Position numbers and translations under genes: made by a program. From contig NZ_JASNGB010000085.1 in assembly GCF_030271215.1 (NCBI RefSeq), positions 1,120 through 12,622 on the forward strand: 11,503 bases of DNA, read 5' to 3'. The notes below the pieces were generated by a model. The model saw only the letters and a program-made list of their open reading frames with translations. It was not told the DNA's origin and did no database searches. Every line of letters starts with the position of its first letter. The first letter of the stretch is position 1. The stretch comes from Deinococcus rhizophilus. Lineage in GTDB: Bacteria; Deinococcota; Deinococci; Deinococcales; Deinococcaceae. This document shows positions 1-6,265 of the stretch, piece after piece.

Positions 1-698
1 AGCGCCGAGAGCGTGCCGCTGACGGTCTGCTCCAGCACCTCGACCTGCTGCAGCCGCTGCACCACGTCCCCGCGCAGCCGTTCGAGGGTGCGCTCGTCGA
101 GGGGAGTGGGAGCCGCCGCGATGCGGGCGGTCAGGTCGTCGCGCTCGGTGATCAGATTCTGCCGGGCCCGCACGATGCCCCCCAGCGCCCGCTGCCGGTC
201 CCACTCCAGCAGTGCCCGCGCAAAGGCGTCGGCGCCCCCCTGGGCCAGTTGCGCGGTGGGAGCCCGCACCGCGACCTCGTAGACCCCCACGAAATCCTGA
301 TTGACCTCGGCACTCAGCTCGACGCTGCGCCCTTCCCCGGCGCTCGCCTCCGCCTGCAGGGTGTCCAGCAGCTCACGCCGCGCGGGGGAATCGGGCTCCG
401 TCCGGCGCACCTCGGCCAGTGCTGAGCGCCACACCGCCGGGGAGCGCAGGGCCCGTTCCACCACGGCGGGAGGCAGCGGCGGGGCCGTCACCAGCGTCTG
501 GAGGATCACCGAGTTGCCGCTTCCGGGGGGCAGCGCCGCCAGGCTGGCCGTTCCCTGGTACACCGCCGGGCGGCTGCCCGAGAGCAGGTAGGTCAGGCCC
601 GCGAGCAGCAGGGCCGCCGCGAGCAGGGGAAGGGCGGCGCGGCGCAGTACCCGCAGCAGGGCAGTCAGGTCGAGGTCCTTGGGCTGGTCAGTCGGCAT
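1..698 (-). CDS. Wzz/Wzc-like chain-length determinant (polysaccharide co-polymerase) protein, N-terminal part
   Basis: This is the first 232 codons of a protein whose C-terminus lies beyond the left edge. Residues 1-20 form a short cytoplasmic head (MPTDQPKDLDL...). A hydrophobic segment follows at about 21-40, ending in TYLLSGSRP. After it comes an extracytoplasmic beta/alpha domain (VYQGTASLAAL) and a helical, probably coiled-coil part from about residue 175 (ITERDDLTARI...LERLRGDVVQRLQQVEVLEQ). This order matches the Wzz domain of proteins that set the chain length of exported or surface polysaccharide at the inner membrane. The ATG is supported by an AAGGA Shine-Dalgarno sequence (704-708) 5 nt upstream. 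The gene is divergent from modA. Whether a cytoplasmic tyrosine-kinase domain (Wzc/BceF type) follows cannot be seen. The family call rests on architecture and the N-terminal pattern. Confidence 0.75.
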   Translation of the reverse strand, partial: MPTDQPKDLDLTALLRVLRRAALPLLAAALLLAGLTYLLSGSRPAVYQGTASLAALPPGSGNSVILQTLVTAPPLPPAVVERALRSPAVWRSALAEVRRTEPDSPARRELLDTLQAEASAGEGRSVELSAEVNQDFVGVYEVAVRAPTAQLAQGGADAFARALLEWDRQRALGGIVRARQNLITERDDLTARIAAAPTPLDERTLERLRGDVVQRLQQVEVLEQTVSGTLSA

Positions 699-818
699 GG
701 GGGTCCTTGGGGTGGGGGTCCGGGCTGGGAGGATGCGGGGCAAATCGGCCGTCATGCTACCCCGTCCGCCGCCGCCGCCCTTCATGCTTTTGGGACAAAC
801 CGGCGGCGGCTCCTCATC

Positions 819-838
819 TGCTCGTCACGTGACGAGCA
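819..838. promoter_or_regulatory. Perfect 20-bp CACGTG palindrome, candidate parS (copy 1)
   Basis: The sequence TGCTCGTCACGTGACGAGCA is its own reverse complement. It lies in the gap between the divergent polysaccharide gene and modA. A second copy with one mismatch follows parB at 6267-6286; no third copy was seen by eye. The central CACGTG is also the centre of the canonical bacterial parS (TGTTTCACGTGAAACA), but the flanks differ (CTCGT/ACGAG). Having one copy upstream of a promoter and one between convergent genes fits a protein-binding site better than a terminator. ParB binding is inferred. A regulator controlling the divergent promoters is the alternative. Confidence 0.55.
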
Positions 839-860
839 CCCCTGGCCTGCCCCCACGGCC

Positions 861-890
861 CGCGTCCGATTGGCCCGCGCCCGATTGACG
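861..890 (+). repeat. Imperfect 15-bp tandem direct repeat overlapping the modA -35
   Basis: CGCGTCCGATTGGCC (861-875) is followed directly by CGCGCCCGATTGACG (876-890), matching at 12 of 15 positions. The second unit contains the -35 hexamer TTGACG of the modA promoter. A repeat in this position could be an operator for a regulator binding tandem sites, or simply a local duplication. No regulator is encoded next to it. Confidence 0.45.
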
Positions 891-913
891 CCCCGGGGTG
901 GGCGGGCTAGCTT
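885..913 (+). promoter_or_regulatory. modA promoter, leaderless type
   Basis: TTGACG (885-890), a 17-bp spacer, TAGCTT (908-913) and then 6 nt lead to the ATG of modA at 920. The -35 and spacer are near ideal, and TANNNT is a usual -10 form. The transcript would start at or next to the ATG, which fits the absence of a Shine-Dalgarno sequence. The tandem repeat at 861-890 overlaps the -35, so modulation by a DNA-binding protein is plausible. Confidence 0.7.
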
Positions 914-919
914 CGGCCC

Positions 920-1708
920 ATGCGCAGACTGTCCGGGCCAGGGCTTTCCTTCAGGCGGGCACTGCTCGCCGCCCTGATCCTGGTCACGGCAGAGGCAGGG
1001 GCGGCCCGGCTCACGGTCTTCGCAGCGAGCAGCCTGACCGACGCCCTGGGCGAGATCGGCCGGGTCTTCGACTCCCGCACCGGGCACCAGACCCGCTTCA
1101 GCTTCGCCGGGTCGTCCAGCCTGCGCACCCAGCTGGAGCGGGGAGCCCGGGCCGACGTGTTCGCCAGCGCGAGCCTGGGCCAGTACGCACCGCTGCGGTC
1201 GCAGGGTCTGGCCGGGCCACACACTCTCTTCGCCCGCAACCGTCTCACGGTGCTGACCCCGGCGGCGCGGCCCCTGATCGGCGGTCTGGCGGGGCTGGCG
1301 CGGCCCGGGCTGCGGCTGATCGTGGCCGGACCGGGGGTGCCTGCCGGGGAGGCCACCGCCCGGACGCTGAGCCTGATGGACGCCTCGGGGAACTATGGCC
1401 CGGAGTTCACCCGGCGGGTGCGGGCCAACGTGGTCAGCGAGGAACCCAATGTGCGGCAGGTCGCCCTCAAGGTGGGTCTGGGGCAGGCCGACGCCGCCTT
1501 CGTGTACCGCTCGGACCTGACGCCGGGGCTGCGGGGCAAGGTGCGGACCTATTCCCTGCCGGACAGCGTCAACCCGCCCGTCGCGTACCCCATCGGGGTG
1601 CTGAAGGGGAGCCGCGAGGCAGAGGCCGCAGCGGCGTTCATCCGGTTCGTGCGTTCGCCGGAGGGCCAGCGCATCCTGATCCGCTGGGGCTTCTTGCCCG
1701 CCCCGTGA
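920..1708 (+). CDS. modA: Molybdate ABC transporter substrate-binding protein ModA
   Basis: The 262-aa exported binding protein captures molybdate (possibly tungstate) for an ABC importer. Residues 1-28 look like a signal peptide: Arg residues at 2, 3, 12 and 13, a hydrophobic core ALLAALILV, and a cut near AGA-28. The mature protein opens with LTVFAASSLTDAL, whose Ser residues are in the first oxyanion-binding loop. This is followed by FAGSSSLRTQLERGARADVFASA, the typical second ligand-binding signature. A DAAFVYRSD motif follows later, and the C-terminus has the family ending FIRFVRSPEGQRILIRWGF. The ATG is placed by a leaderless promoter 6 nt upstream. modB follows after 10 nt. No molybdate-responsive regulator is visible in the window. 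Molybdate versus tungstate cannot be settled from sequence alone. Confidence 0.93.
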   Translation: MRRLSGPGLSFRRALLAALILVTAEAGAARLTVFAASSLTDALGEIGRVFDSRTGHQTRFSFAGSSSLRTQLERGARADVFASASLGQYAPLRSQGLAGPHTLFARNRLTVLTPAARPLIGGLAGLARPGLRLIVAGPGVPAGEATARTLSLMDASGNYGPEFTRRVRANVVSEEPNVRQVALKVGLGQADAAFVYRSDLTPGLRGKVRTYSLPDSVNPPVAYPIGVLKGSREAEAAAAFIRFVRSPEGQRILIRWGFLPAP

Positions 1709-1722
1709 TGCCCGCCCCGTGA
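1695..1722 (+). repeat. Perfect 14-bp tandem duplication at the modA-modB junction
   Basis: TGCCCGCCCCGTGA occurs at 1695-1708 and again at 1709-1722 with no gap. The first copy carries the modA stop (TGA 1706-1708). The second carries the modB start (GTG 1719-1721). In a single-copy version the GTGA would overlap stop and start, as at the parA/parB junction. The present arrangement also creates a four-codon mini-ORF: ATG at 1708 overlaps the modA stop, and its TGA at 1720-1722 overlaps the modB GTG. Confidence 0.85.
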
Positions 1723-2516
1723 GCCGTGCCCCGGCCCCGCACCCGGTCCCGGTGCTGCTCAGCGCCCTGATGGTGGGGCTGCTGCTGCTTCCGGTGTTCG
1801 CCCTGCTGCTGGAGGCCCTGACTCCGGCGCTGGGGCGCACGCTGCAGTCGGCGGCGGTGCGGGACGCCCTGCGGGTGAGTGCCCTCACGACGGGCGCGGC
1901 CCTCGCCGTGACGCTGGCCCTCGGCACGCCGGTCGCCTACCTGCTGGCGCGGCGGCAGTTCGTGGGCAAGGGCCTGTTCGACGCCCTGCTCGACCTGCCG
2001 ATGGTCCTGCCCCCGGTCGTGGCGGGGGTGGCGCTGCTGCTGGCCTTCGGGCAGGGCGGGCTGCTGGGGCGGCCGCTGGAGGTGGCGGGCGTGGACCTTG
2101 CCTTCACGCCGGGGGCGGTGGTGCTCGCGCAGGTGTTCACGAGTGCGCCCTTCTACGTCCGGGCCGCCCGTGCGGGCTTTCTGGCCTTTGACCCCGACGT
2201 GGAGGGGGCCGCGCGGGTCGACGGAGCGGGGCGCTGGGCGCTGTTCCGGCGGGTGACGTTGCCCCTGGCCTTTCCATTTCTGCTGGAGGGAGCGGTGCTG
2301 GCCTGGGCACGGTCCCTGGGCGAGTTCGGGGCCACCCTGCTGTTCGCGGGCAGCCTGCAGGGCGAGACGCGCACCGTGCCGCTGGCGATCTACAGCGCCG
2401 CTGAGAGCGACCTCGCCCCGGCGCTGGCCCTGAGCGCCCTGATGGTGGCTCTCGCCTTCGGGGTGCTGCTCACCCTGCGGCTGATCGCGGGGCGGCGGAT
2501 TACCCCCGCGCAGTGA
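1719..2516 (+). CDS. modB: Molybdate ABC transporter permease ModB
   Basis: The 265-aa integral membrane subunit forms the oxyanion channel for ModA. It has about five or six hydrophobic segments: VPVLLSALMVGLLLLPVFALLL near the N-terminus, ALAVTLALGTPVAYLLA, VLPPVVAGVALLLAF, a segment around residues 130-145, and a C-terminal LALSALMVALAFGVLLTLRLIAG. The cytoplasmic EAA-type coupling loop is clear at about residues 162-186 (EGAARVDGAGRWALFRRVTLPLA). The GTG start at 1719 keeps the first membrane segment whole; the next in-frame ATG (1770) would cut it. There is no Shine-Dalgarno sequence, so translation probably depends on coupling to modA through the duplicated junction. The ATPase ModC, which usually follows, is absent: the gene ends into the origin region. 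An ATPase would have to come from elsewhere. Confidence 0.92.
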   Translation: MSRAPAPHPVPVLLSALMVGLLLLPVFALLLEALTPALGRTLQSAAVRDALRVSALTTGAALAVTLALGTPVAYLLARRQFVGKGLFDALLDLPMVLPPVVAGVALLLAFGQGGLLGRPLEVAGVDLAFTPGAVVLAQVFTSAPFYVRAARAGFLAFDPDVEGAARVDGAGRWALFRRVTLPLAFPFLLEGAVLAWARSLGEFGATLLFAGSLQGETRTVPLAIYSAAESDLAPALALSALMVALAFGVLLTLRLIAGRRITPAQ

Positions 2517-2561
2517 GGGGAGGAAACAGGCGAACGTCCGCGCAATGTACCCACCTGCGAA

Positions 2562-2581
2562 CCCAAAGAGGCCCAAAGAGG
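2562..2581 (+). repeat. 10-bp tandem direct repeat between modB and the iterons
   Basis: CCCAAAGAGG is present twice in a row. The stretch from 2517 to about 2640 is otherwise unremarkable. A weak C5-AGATA-G4 stem at 2607-2620 has no T-tract, so no terminator for modB can be called. The role of the repeat is unknown. Confidence 0.5.
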
Positions 2582-2724
2582 GATGACCCAGGGGCTCTGC
2601 CGACCACCCCCAGATAGGGGACTGGAGGCGAGAGTGCCACACCCATTTTCCCGGTTCAAAGTAGCGATACCTTTGGTCCCTTTTGGCCCCAAAATCGAGT
2701 GATCCAAATTACAAAGCGGATGTT

Positions 2725-2740
2725 TTGGACTCGAGTCCAA
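2725..2740. repeat. Perfect 16-bp palindrome abutting iteron 2
   Basis: TTGGACTCGAGTCCAA is a perfect palindrome ending 1 bp before iteron 2. It is not part of the iteron consensus, although its half-site TTGGACTC loosely resembles TTGGTCCG inside the iteron. It could bind a dimeric form of Rep or another dimeric regulator. Function unproven. Confidence 0.5.
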
Positions 2741-2783
2741 CTAGCGATACCTTTGGTCCGTTTCCGGAGCGGTCTGGGTTTCT

Positions 2784-2798
2784 TGCGTCTGGGACGCA
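2784..2798. repeat. Inverted repeat TGCGTC-TGG-GACGCA, partly repeated before rep
   Basis: The arms are 6-bp perfect complements around a 3-nt centre, lying between iterons 2 and 3. The 12-mer GTCTGGGACGCA (2787-2798) recurs at 3079-3090, between iteron 8 and the rep start, where an operator might be expected. There the left arm has changed to TTGTC, so only the right part is conserved. It may be a secondary binding site for Rep or a host factor. Confidence 0.4.
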
Positions 2799-2918
2799 CT
2801 TTCTTACTAGCGATACCTTTGGTCCGTTTGGCGAAAAACTAGCGATACCTTTGGTCCGTTTGATTTTTGGAAACTAGCGATACCTTTGGTCCGTTTGCCC
2901 TGTTTTTGTCGTCCGAGC

Positions 2919-2952
2919 GGGCCTTTTCGCAATAATGAGAATGAAACGGCCC
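2919..2952. repeat. 10-bp inverted repeat in the iteron-free gap
   Basis: GGGCCTTTTC (2919-2928) and GAAACGGCCC (2943-2952) are inverted copies matching at 9 of 10 positions, around an A/T-rich 14-nt centre (GCAATAATGAGAAT). They occupy the 84-bp gap between iterons 5 and 6. A bending-protein site, a regulator site, or a hairpin in a small RNA are all possible. No function can be assigned. Confidence 0.4.
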
Positions 2953-3103
2953 TAAATCCGTACTCCGAGCCCGGAATAGCGATACCTTTGGTCCGTTGGG
3001 GGTCAAAACTAGCGATACCTTTGGTCCGTTTGGGGTCTAAATAGCGATACCTTTGGTCCGTTTTTTCCGAAAAATGTTGTCTGGGACGCAAAGTGGGGTC
3101 CGC

Positions 3104-3138
3104 CTTGTTGTTGTTCTTTTATATCTTTTACAAAGAAA
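3104..3138. other. AT-rich stretch, candidate DNA unwinding element
   Basis: The run from TTGTTGTTGTTC through TTTTATATCTTTTACAAAG is the most A/T-rich piece of the region and lies between the last iteron and the rep ribosome-binding site. Iteron origins commonly melt at such a stretch. It also contains a TANNNT match (TATCTT, 3122-3127) that could be a -10 for rep, but there is no matching -35. Confidence 0.45.
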
Positions 3139-3151
3139 GGAACAACACACC

Positions 3152-4558
3152 ATGCGTCCAGCGAAAAAAACCAACCCGGTCACCCTGCTCGACGAACGCA
3201 ACATCGCCCGTCTGGGCATCGTCAGCATCCAGACTCGCCTGAGTTCCGAGACCCGCTGGACGAGCGAGTTCCAGATCGCCGATCGCCGCTTCCGGGTCGA
3301 GGGCCGTTCCGCCGACGGCCGCCCGCGCGGCGGGGACACCAACGTCATCCTCGGGATCGAGACCCTGTTCGCCCAGAAGGGCATGCCCGAGGACAACTGG
3401 CTGCACACCTCGGCCTACGAACTGCGCGAGGCCAGCTTTCTGGTCAACAACGGCAAGAACTACCACCGCCTGCGCGAGTCGCTGCTGCGGCTCTGGTCGA
3501 CCGGGTTCATCGTGAGCGAGGGCTGGGTGGCCGACACCGGCCGCACGACCTGGGCCAACCAGACCCTGCGCCTGATCGACCGCATCACGTACTGGGACCA
3601 GAGCGAGGGCGCTGACCCCGATGCCGACCGTGCCCGGCAACTCGTGCCCGACGCGACCCTCAGCATCAAGCTGGGGGATCAGCTTGCCGCGAGCATCCGG
3701 GCCGGGTACACCCAGGCGCTCGACGGGCGGCTGCTGCACCAGATCGAGCAGCCGCCTGCGCGGGCGCTCTACCGGCTGCTGGAAGCCCACCGTTACCGGG
3801 AAACGGGCGTGCGGGCCGACAGCGTCACGGCGGGGCTGGACGACTGGCGGGCCGCCTGCGGGATCAGCGAGGGCAAGCCGTCGCGGGTGATCCGCACCCT
3901 GGAAGAAGCCCATCAGGAGCTGATCGCGCAGGGCTACCTGGAAAGTGTGGAGACGGGCGGCGGGCGGGGAGCCACCCAGATCACCTACCGCTTCCGGACC
4001 CAGGACACGCCGGACCCCGCCCTGGTGCAGGCGCTGCGCGAGGCGGGCGTGTCGGCCCCCCGCGCCAACGTCCTCGCCAAGCAGTATCCCGACCGGGTCG
4101 AGGAGGCCATCGCCTTCCTGCGGCTGCGGCGCAGCACCAGCCCCACGCCCATTCGCAATCCTGGCGGCTTGATCGCCGATGTTCTGGAGCATCCCGAGAA
4201 GTACATCCTGCCGGAGGGCGCGGCCCAGTTCCCCCCCACCGACGCCGGGGAAACCCGTGTTCGGCAAGAAAGGCAACAGGAGGCCCAGGAACAGGCCGCG
4301 CAGCAGCAGTTCGAGGTAGAGCAGCAAGTCCTCCTCGCTCTGCCTCCTGGGGGCCAGTGGGAGGCGGCAGAGGCCACATTGAGAACCCTGCTGCGCCGCC
4401 GGTTGCGTGAGGGCGAGTGGACGGCCCTGGAAACCGCCTGCAAGGCCGGGACGCTCTCGGCCACCAGTCTGGTGCGCGAGGCCAGCACCCACGCGGCGCG
4501 GGGAGCCCTTCCCGAGTTCGTGGGAGACCTGCGCGGGCGGCTGGCGGCAGGGGGATGA
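3152..4558 (+). CDS. Plasmid/chromid replication initiator (RepA-like)
   Basis: The 468-aa protein probably binds the upstream iterons and starts replication of this replicon. Residues about 45-150 carry a pattern seen in RepA-type initiators: [17 protein letters not shown], then [13 protein letters not shown] and [17 protein letters not shown], consistent with a winged-helix domain. A second likely winged helix spans about 200-290 ([21 protein letters not shown] ... [10 protein letters not shown]). A conserved-looking [16 protein letters not shown] motif begins at residue 336. A Q/E-rich, probably coiled segment covers about 369-395 before an alpha-helical tail. The ATG at 3152 is preceded by AAAGGAA (3136-3142) with 9-nt spacing. 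In-frame upstream starts (3053, 3074) are disfavoured because they lie in iteron 8 or lack such a site. parA follows after 37 bp. The exact family (PF10134-like is my guess) needs a profile search. Confidence 0.82.
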   Translation: MRPAKKTNPVTLLDERNIARLGIVSIQTRLSSETRWTSEFQIADRRFRVEGRSADGRPRGGDTNVILGIETLFAQKGMPEDNWLHTSAYELREASFLVNNGKNYHRLRESLLRLWSTGFIVSEGWVADTGRTTWANQTLRLIDRITYWDQSEGADPDADRARQLVPDATLSIKLGDQLAASIRAGYTQALDGRLLHQIEQPPARALYRLLEAHRYRETGVRADSVTAGLDDWRAACGISEGKPSRVIRTLEEAHQELIAQGYLESVETGGGRGATQITYRFRTQDTPDPALVQALREAGVSAPRANVLAKQYPDRVEEAIAFLRLRRSTSPTPIRNPGGLIADVLEHPEKYILPEGAAQFPPTDAGETRVRQERQQEAQEQAAQQQFEVEQQVLLALPPGGQWEAAEATLRTLLRRRLREGEWTALETACKAGTLSATSLVREASTHAARGALPEFVGDLRGRLAAGG

Positions 4559-4582
4559 GGCCCGCCCCCACGCGGCGCAGGG

Positions 4583-4588
4583 TAGGCT
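4583..4588 (+). promoter_or_regulatory. Possible leaderless -10 element for parA
   Basis: TAGGCT fits TANNNT and lies 7 nt before the parA ATG, the same geometry as at modA, ppa and the HAD-like gene. No good -35 is present 16-18 bp upstream, so parA may instead, or also, be read from the rep transcript. Confidence 0.35.
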
Positions 4589-4595
4589 GGGCGGG

Positions 4596-5387
4596 ATGCG
4601 GACGCTGACCTTCTTCAACCACGCGGGCGGCGTGATGAAAACCAGCCTCACGCGCGACGTGGGCCACGCGCTGGCGCGGTCGGGGTTGCGGGTGCTGCTG
4701 GTGGACCTGGACCCGCAGGCCAACCTCACCGACTGGCTGGGCGTGACCGGCGTGGGGCAGGAGCAGACCGTCTTCGCCACCGCCACCCGGGGCGAGGCGC
4801 TCCCCTCCCCCGTGCGGGTCCACGGCCTCGCCCTGATTCCCAGCGACGTGTCGCTCGCGCTGGCCGAGGGGCAGATGATGGGCGTGGTGGGGGCGCACCT
4901 GCACCTGCGTCAGGGCCTGCAGGCGGTCGCCGGGGAGTACGACGTGGCGCTGATCGACAGCCCACCCAGCCTGGGGCAACTCTCGATCCTGGGGGCGCTC
5001 GCCGCCGATCACCTGATCGTGCCGGTCCCCACCCGTCAGAAGGGCATGAACGCGCTGGCGGGCCTGTCCGAGGCGATGGCGACCTACCGCAAGCTGCGCC
5101 CGGACCTGACGGTCGCCCTGTACGTGCCCACGCTCTACGACGCCCGGCGCTCGCACGACCGCGAGGCACTGACGGCGCTTCAGGGAATGCTGCGGCCCCT
5201 CGCCAGCCCGATTCCCGACCGGGGCGCGGTGTGGAACGACAGCGCGAGCGCGGGCCAACCCGTGGGGGTGTACGCGCCGGGCTCGCCCGTGCACCGCGAC
5301 GTGGAGCGGGTGAGCGCCGAGATTGCCGGGGCGGTGGGGCTCCCCTTTCCCGGCCCCGCCGTGCCCGACGGACGGGGGGACGCGTGA
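4596..5387 (+). CDS. parA: ParA-type partition ATPase with unusual Walker A motif
   Basis: The 263-aa MinD/ParA-family ATPase should drive segregation of this replicon with ParB. Walker A-prime ([14 protein letters not shown]37-D39) and Walker B ([11 protein letters not shown]121) are intact. The P-loop reads [12 protein letters not shown] at residues 6-17. Compared with the usual NxKGGVGKTT, the signature lysine is Ala10 and the glycine before the catalytic Lys15 is Met14. The P-loop lysine and following T/S remain, so nucleotide binding is likely, but the second lysine that contacts the phosphate across the dimer is missing. The ATG at 4596 puts the P-loop at the very N-terminus with no DNA-binding extension, as in chromosomal-type (Ib) ParA. 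The stop overlaps the parB GTG in GTGA, so the two are translationally coupled. Confidence 0.9.
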   Translation: MRTLTFFNHAGGVMKTSLTRDVGHALARSGLRVLLVDLDPQANLTDWLGVTGVGQEQTVFATATRGEALPSPVRVHGLALIPSDVSLALAEGQMMGVVGAHLHLRQGLQAVAGEYDVALIDSPPSLGQLSILGALAADHLIVPVPTRQKGMNALAGLSEAMATYRKLRPDLTVALYVPTLYDARRSHDREALTALQGMLRPLASPIPDRGAVWNDSASAGQPVGVYAPGSPVHRDVERVSAEIAGAVGLPFPGPAVPDGRGDA

Positions 5388-6262
5388 CCCGCCGCCCCCG
5401 CCCGGCGATCGGTGCCCGCCTCAGCGGCCTGGTGGAGGGCGTGGAGGCGCTGGGGCAGCCCGCCACGACGACCCTGCCGCTGGATGCCCTTCAGCCCGGC
5501 CAGTTCCAGCCCCGCGTGCAGTTTGCTCCCGGGGGCCTGGAGACGCTCGCCGCCAGCATCCGCGAGCAGGGCATCTTGCAGCCGCTGCTGGTGCGGCCCC
5601 TCTCCGGCGGCCGTTTTGAGATCGTGGCGGGCGAGCGCCGCTGGCGGGCCGCGCGGCTGGCCGGGCTGACCGAGGTGCCCGTGTTGCTGCGCGGCCTCAG
5701 CGACGAGGGGGCGCGGCTGGCGGCGGCGGTCGAGAACCTTCAGCGCGAGAACCTCAACCCGCTGGAGGAGGTCCGGGCCCGCCTGCAGGTTGCCGCCGCC
5801 ACCCTAGGCCTGACGCCCGGCGAGGTGGTCCCCCGCCTGTTCGCCCTGGACCGTCGCCCGGAGGACGATCCGGGGGCCGTGGAGCGGCTGGACACGGTGT
5901 TCGGGGCGTTGGGGCGCGAGAGCTGGCGGTCGTTCGTGAAAAACCGTGCGGCGCTGCTCTCGTTGCCGGGGGACCTGCAGGCGGCCGTCGAGGGTGGGCT
6001 GGACTACCGCAAGGCCCTGGTGATCGGGCGGGTAGACGACCCCCGGCGCCGCGCCGAACTGCTGGAGGCCGCTGCCGACGGGGCCACCGTGCAGGCCCTC
6101 CGGGAACAGGTGGCCCCGTCCCCTCTCACCGACCCCGACCCGGTGCGGACCGTCGCCCGCCGTCTCACGGACCGCCGGACCCTGGCCGCCCTCGACCCCG
6201 CCCGCCGCCGCAAGCTGGAGCGGCTGCTGGGCCAGATCGAGGCGCTGCTGGACGGCAACTAG
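5384..6262 (+). CDS. parB: ParB-type partition protein
   Basis: The 292-aa centromere-binding partner of ParA starts at the GTG that overlaps the parA stop. The N-terminus [14 protein letters not shown] is the usual ParA-contacting segment. The CTP-binding ParB/Srx domain is clear: [14 protein letters not shown] (31-44), [31 protein letters not shown] (83-95) and [13 protein letters not shown] (117-129). The following helix-turn-helix region (about 130-215) differs from the common chromosomal pattern, and a short dimerisation-like tail ends in [15 protein letters not shown] divergent DNA-binding domain fits the non-canonical candidate parS palindromes at 819 and 6267. The gene ends 4 bp before the second palindrome and converges on a hydrolase gene. 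Confidence 0.92.
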   Translation: MTRRPRPAIGARLSGLVEGVEALGQPATTTLPLDALQPGQFQPRVQFAPGGLETLAASIREQGILQPLLVRPLSGGRFEIVAGERRWRAARLAGLTEVPVLLRGLSDEGARLAAAVENLQRENLNPLEEVRARLQVAAATLGLTPGEVVPRLFALDRRPEDDPGAVERLDTVFGALGRESWRSFVKNRAALLSLPGDLQAAVEGGLDYRKALVIGRVDDPRRRAELLEAAADGATVQALREQVAPSPLTDPDPVRTVARRLTDRRTLAALDPARRRKLERLLGQIEALLDGN

Positions 6263-6265
6263 CCC

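Larger units (their letters stand above)
2662..3059 (+). repeat. Eight direct iterons with invariant core TAGCGATACCTTTGGTCC
   Basis: The 18-bp core is identical in all eight copies, at 2662-2679, 2742-2759, 2808-2825, 2840-2857, 2875-2892, 2977-2994, 3010-3027 and 3042-3059. All are in the same orientation. Most copies are preceded by A/T-rich AAAC or similar and followed by GTTTG; copy 1 is followed by CTTTT and copy 6 by GTTGG. Start-to-start distances are 80, 66, 32, 35, 102, 33 and 32 bp. The dense runs therefore sit about three helical turns apart, on one face of the DNA. The last iteron ends 92 bp before the rep ATG. Binding by the adjacent Rep protein is inferred from context. Confidence 0.93.
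2640..3151 (+). other. Putative iteron-type replication origin
   Basis: This roughly 510-bp non-coding region is clearly richer in A/T than the surrounding genes. It holds eight identical direct 18-bp iterons, several inverted repeats and a T/A-rich stretch just before the initiator gene. This organisation is that of iteron-regulated replication origins, in which the initiator binds the repeats, melts the adjacent AT-rich DNA and represses its own promoter. I found no sequence close to a DnaA box (TTATCCACA) by eye, so initiation may be mainly Rep-driven. No convincing -35/-10 pair for the rep gene could be picked out. Confidence 0.8.

Noticed and set aside
2545..2586. 13-codon ORF with an upstream GGAGGAAACAGG
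   Set aside because: It is too short and contains the 10-bp tandem repeat. No support for translation.
2607..2620. C5-AGATA-G4 hairpin as modB terminator
   Set aside because: The stem is only four or five pairs and no T-tract follows.
2662..3059. CRISPR array
   Set aside because: Repeats are only 18 bp, spacers range from about 14 to 84 bp, and no cas genes are near. Position before rep marks them as iterons.
3053..3151. Longer Rep protein starting inside iteron 8 or at ATG 3074
   Set aside because: No ribosome-binding site precedes these starts, they overlap origin elements, and the ATG at 3152 has a well-spaced AAAGGAA.
2640..3151. DnaA boxes in the origin
   Set aside because: No sequence close to TTATCCACA was found on either strand by eye.
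3128..4786. Long open frame on the minus strand opposite rep and parA
   Set aside because: It is antisense to clear Rep and ParA motifs and has low-complexity Gly/Arg/Pro composition, as expected of GC-rich shadow frames.
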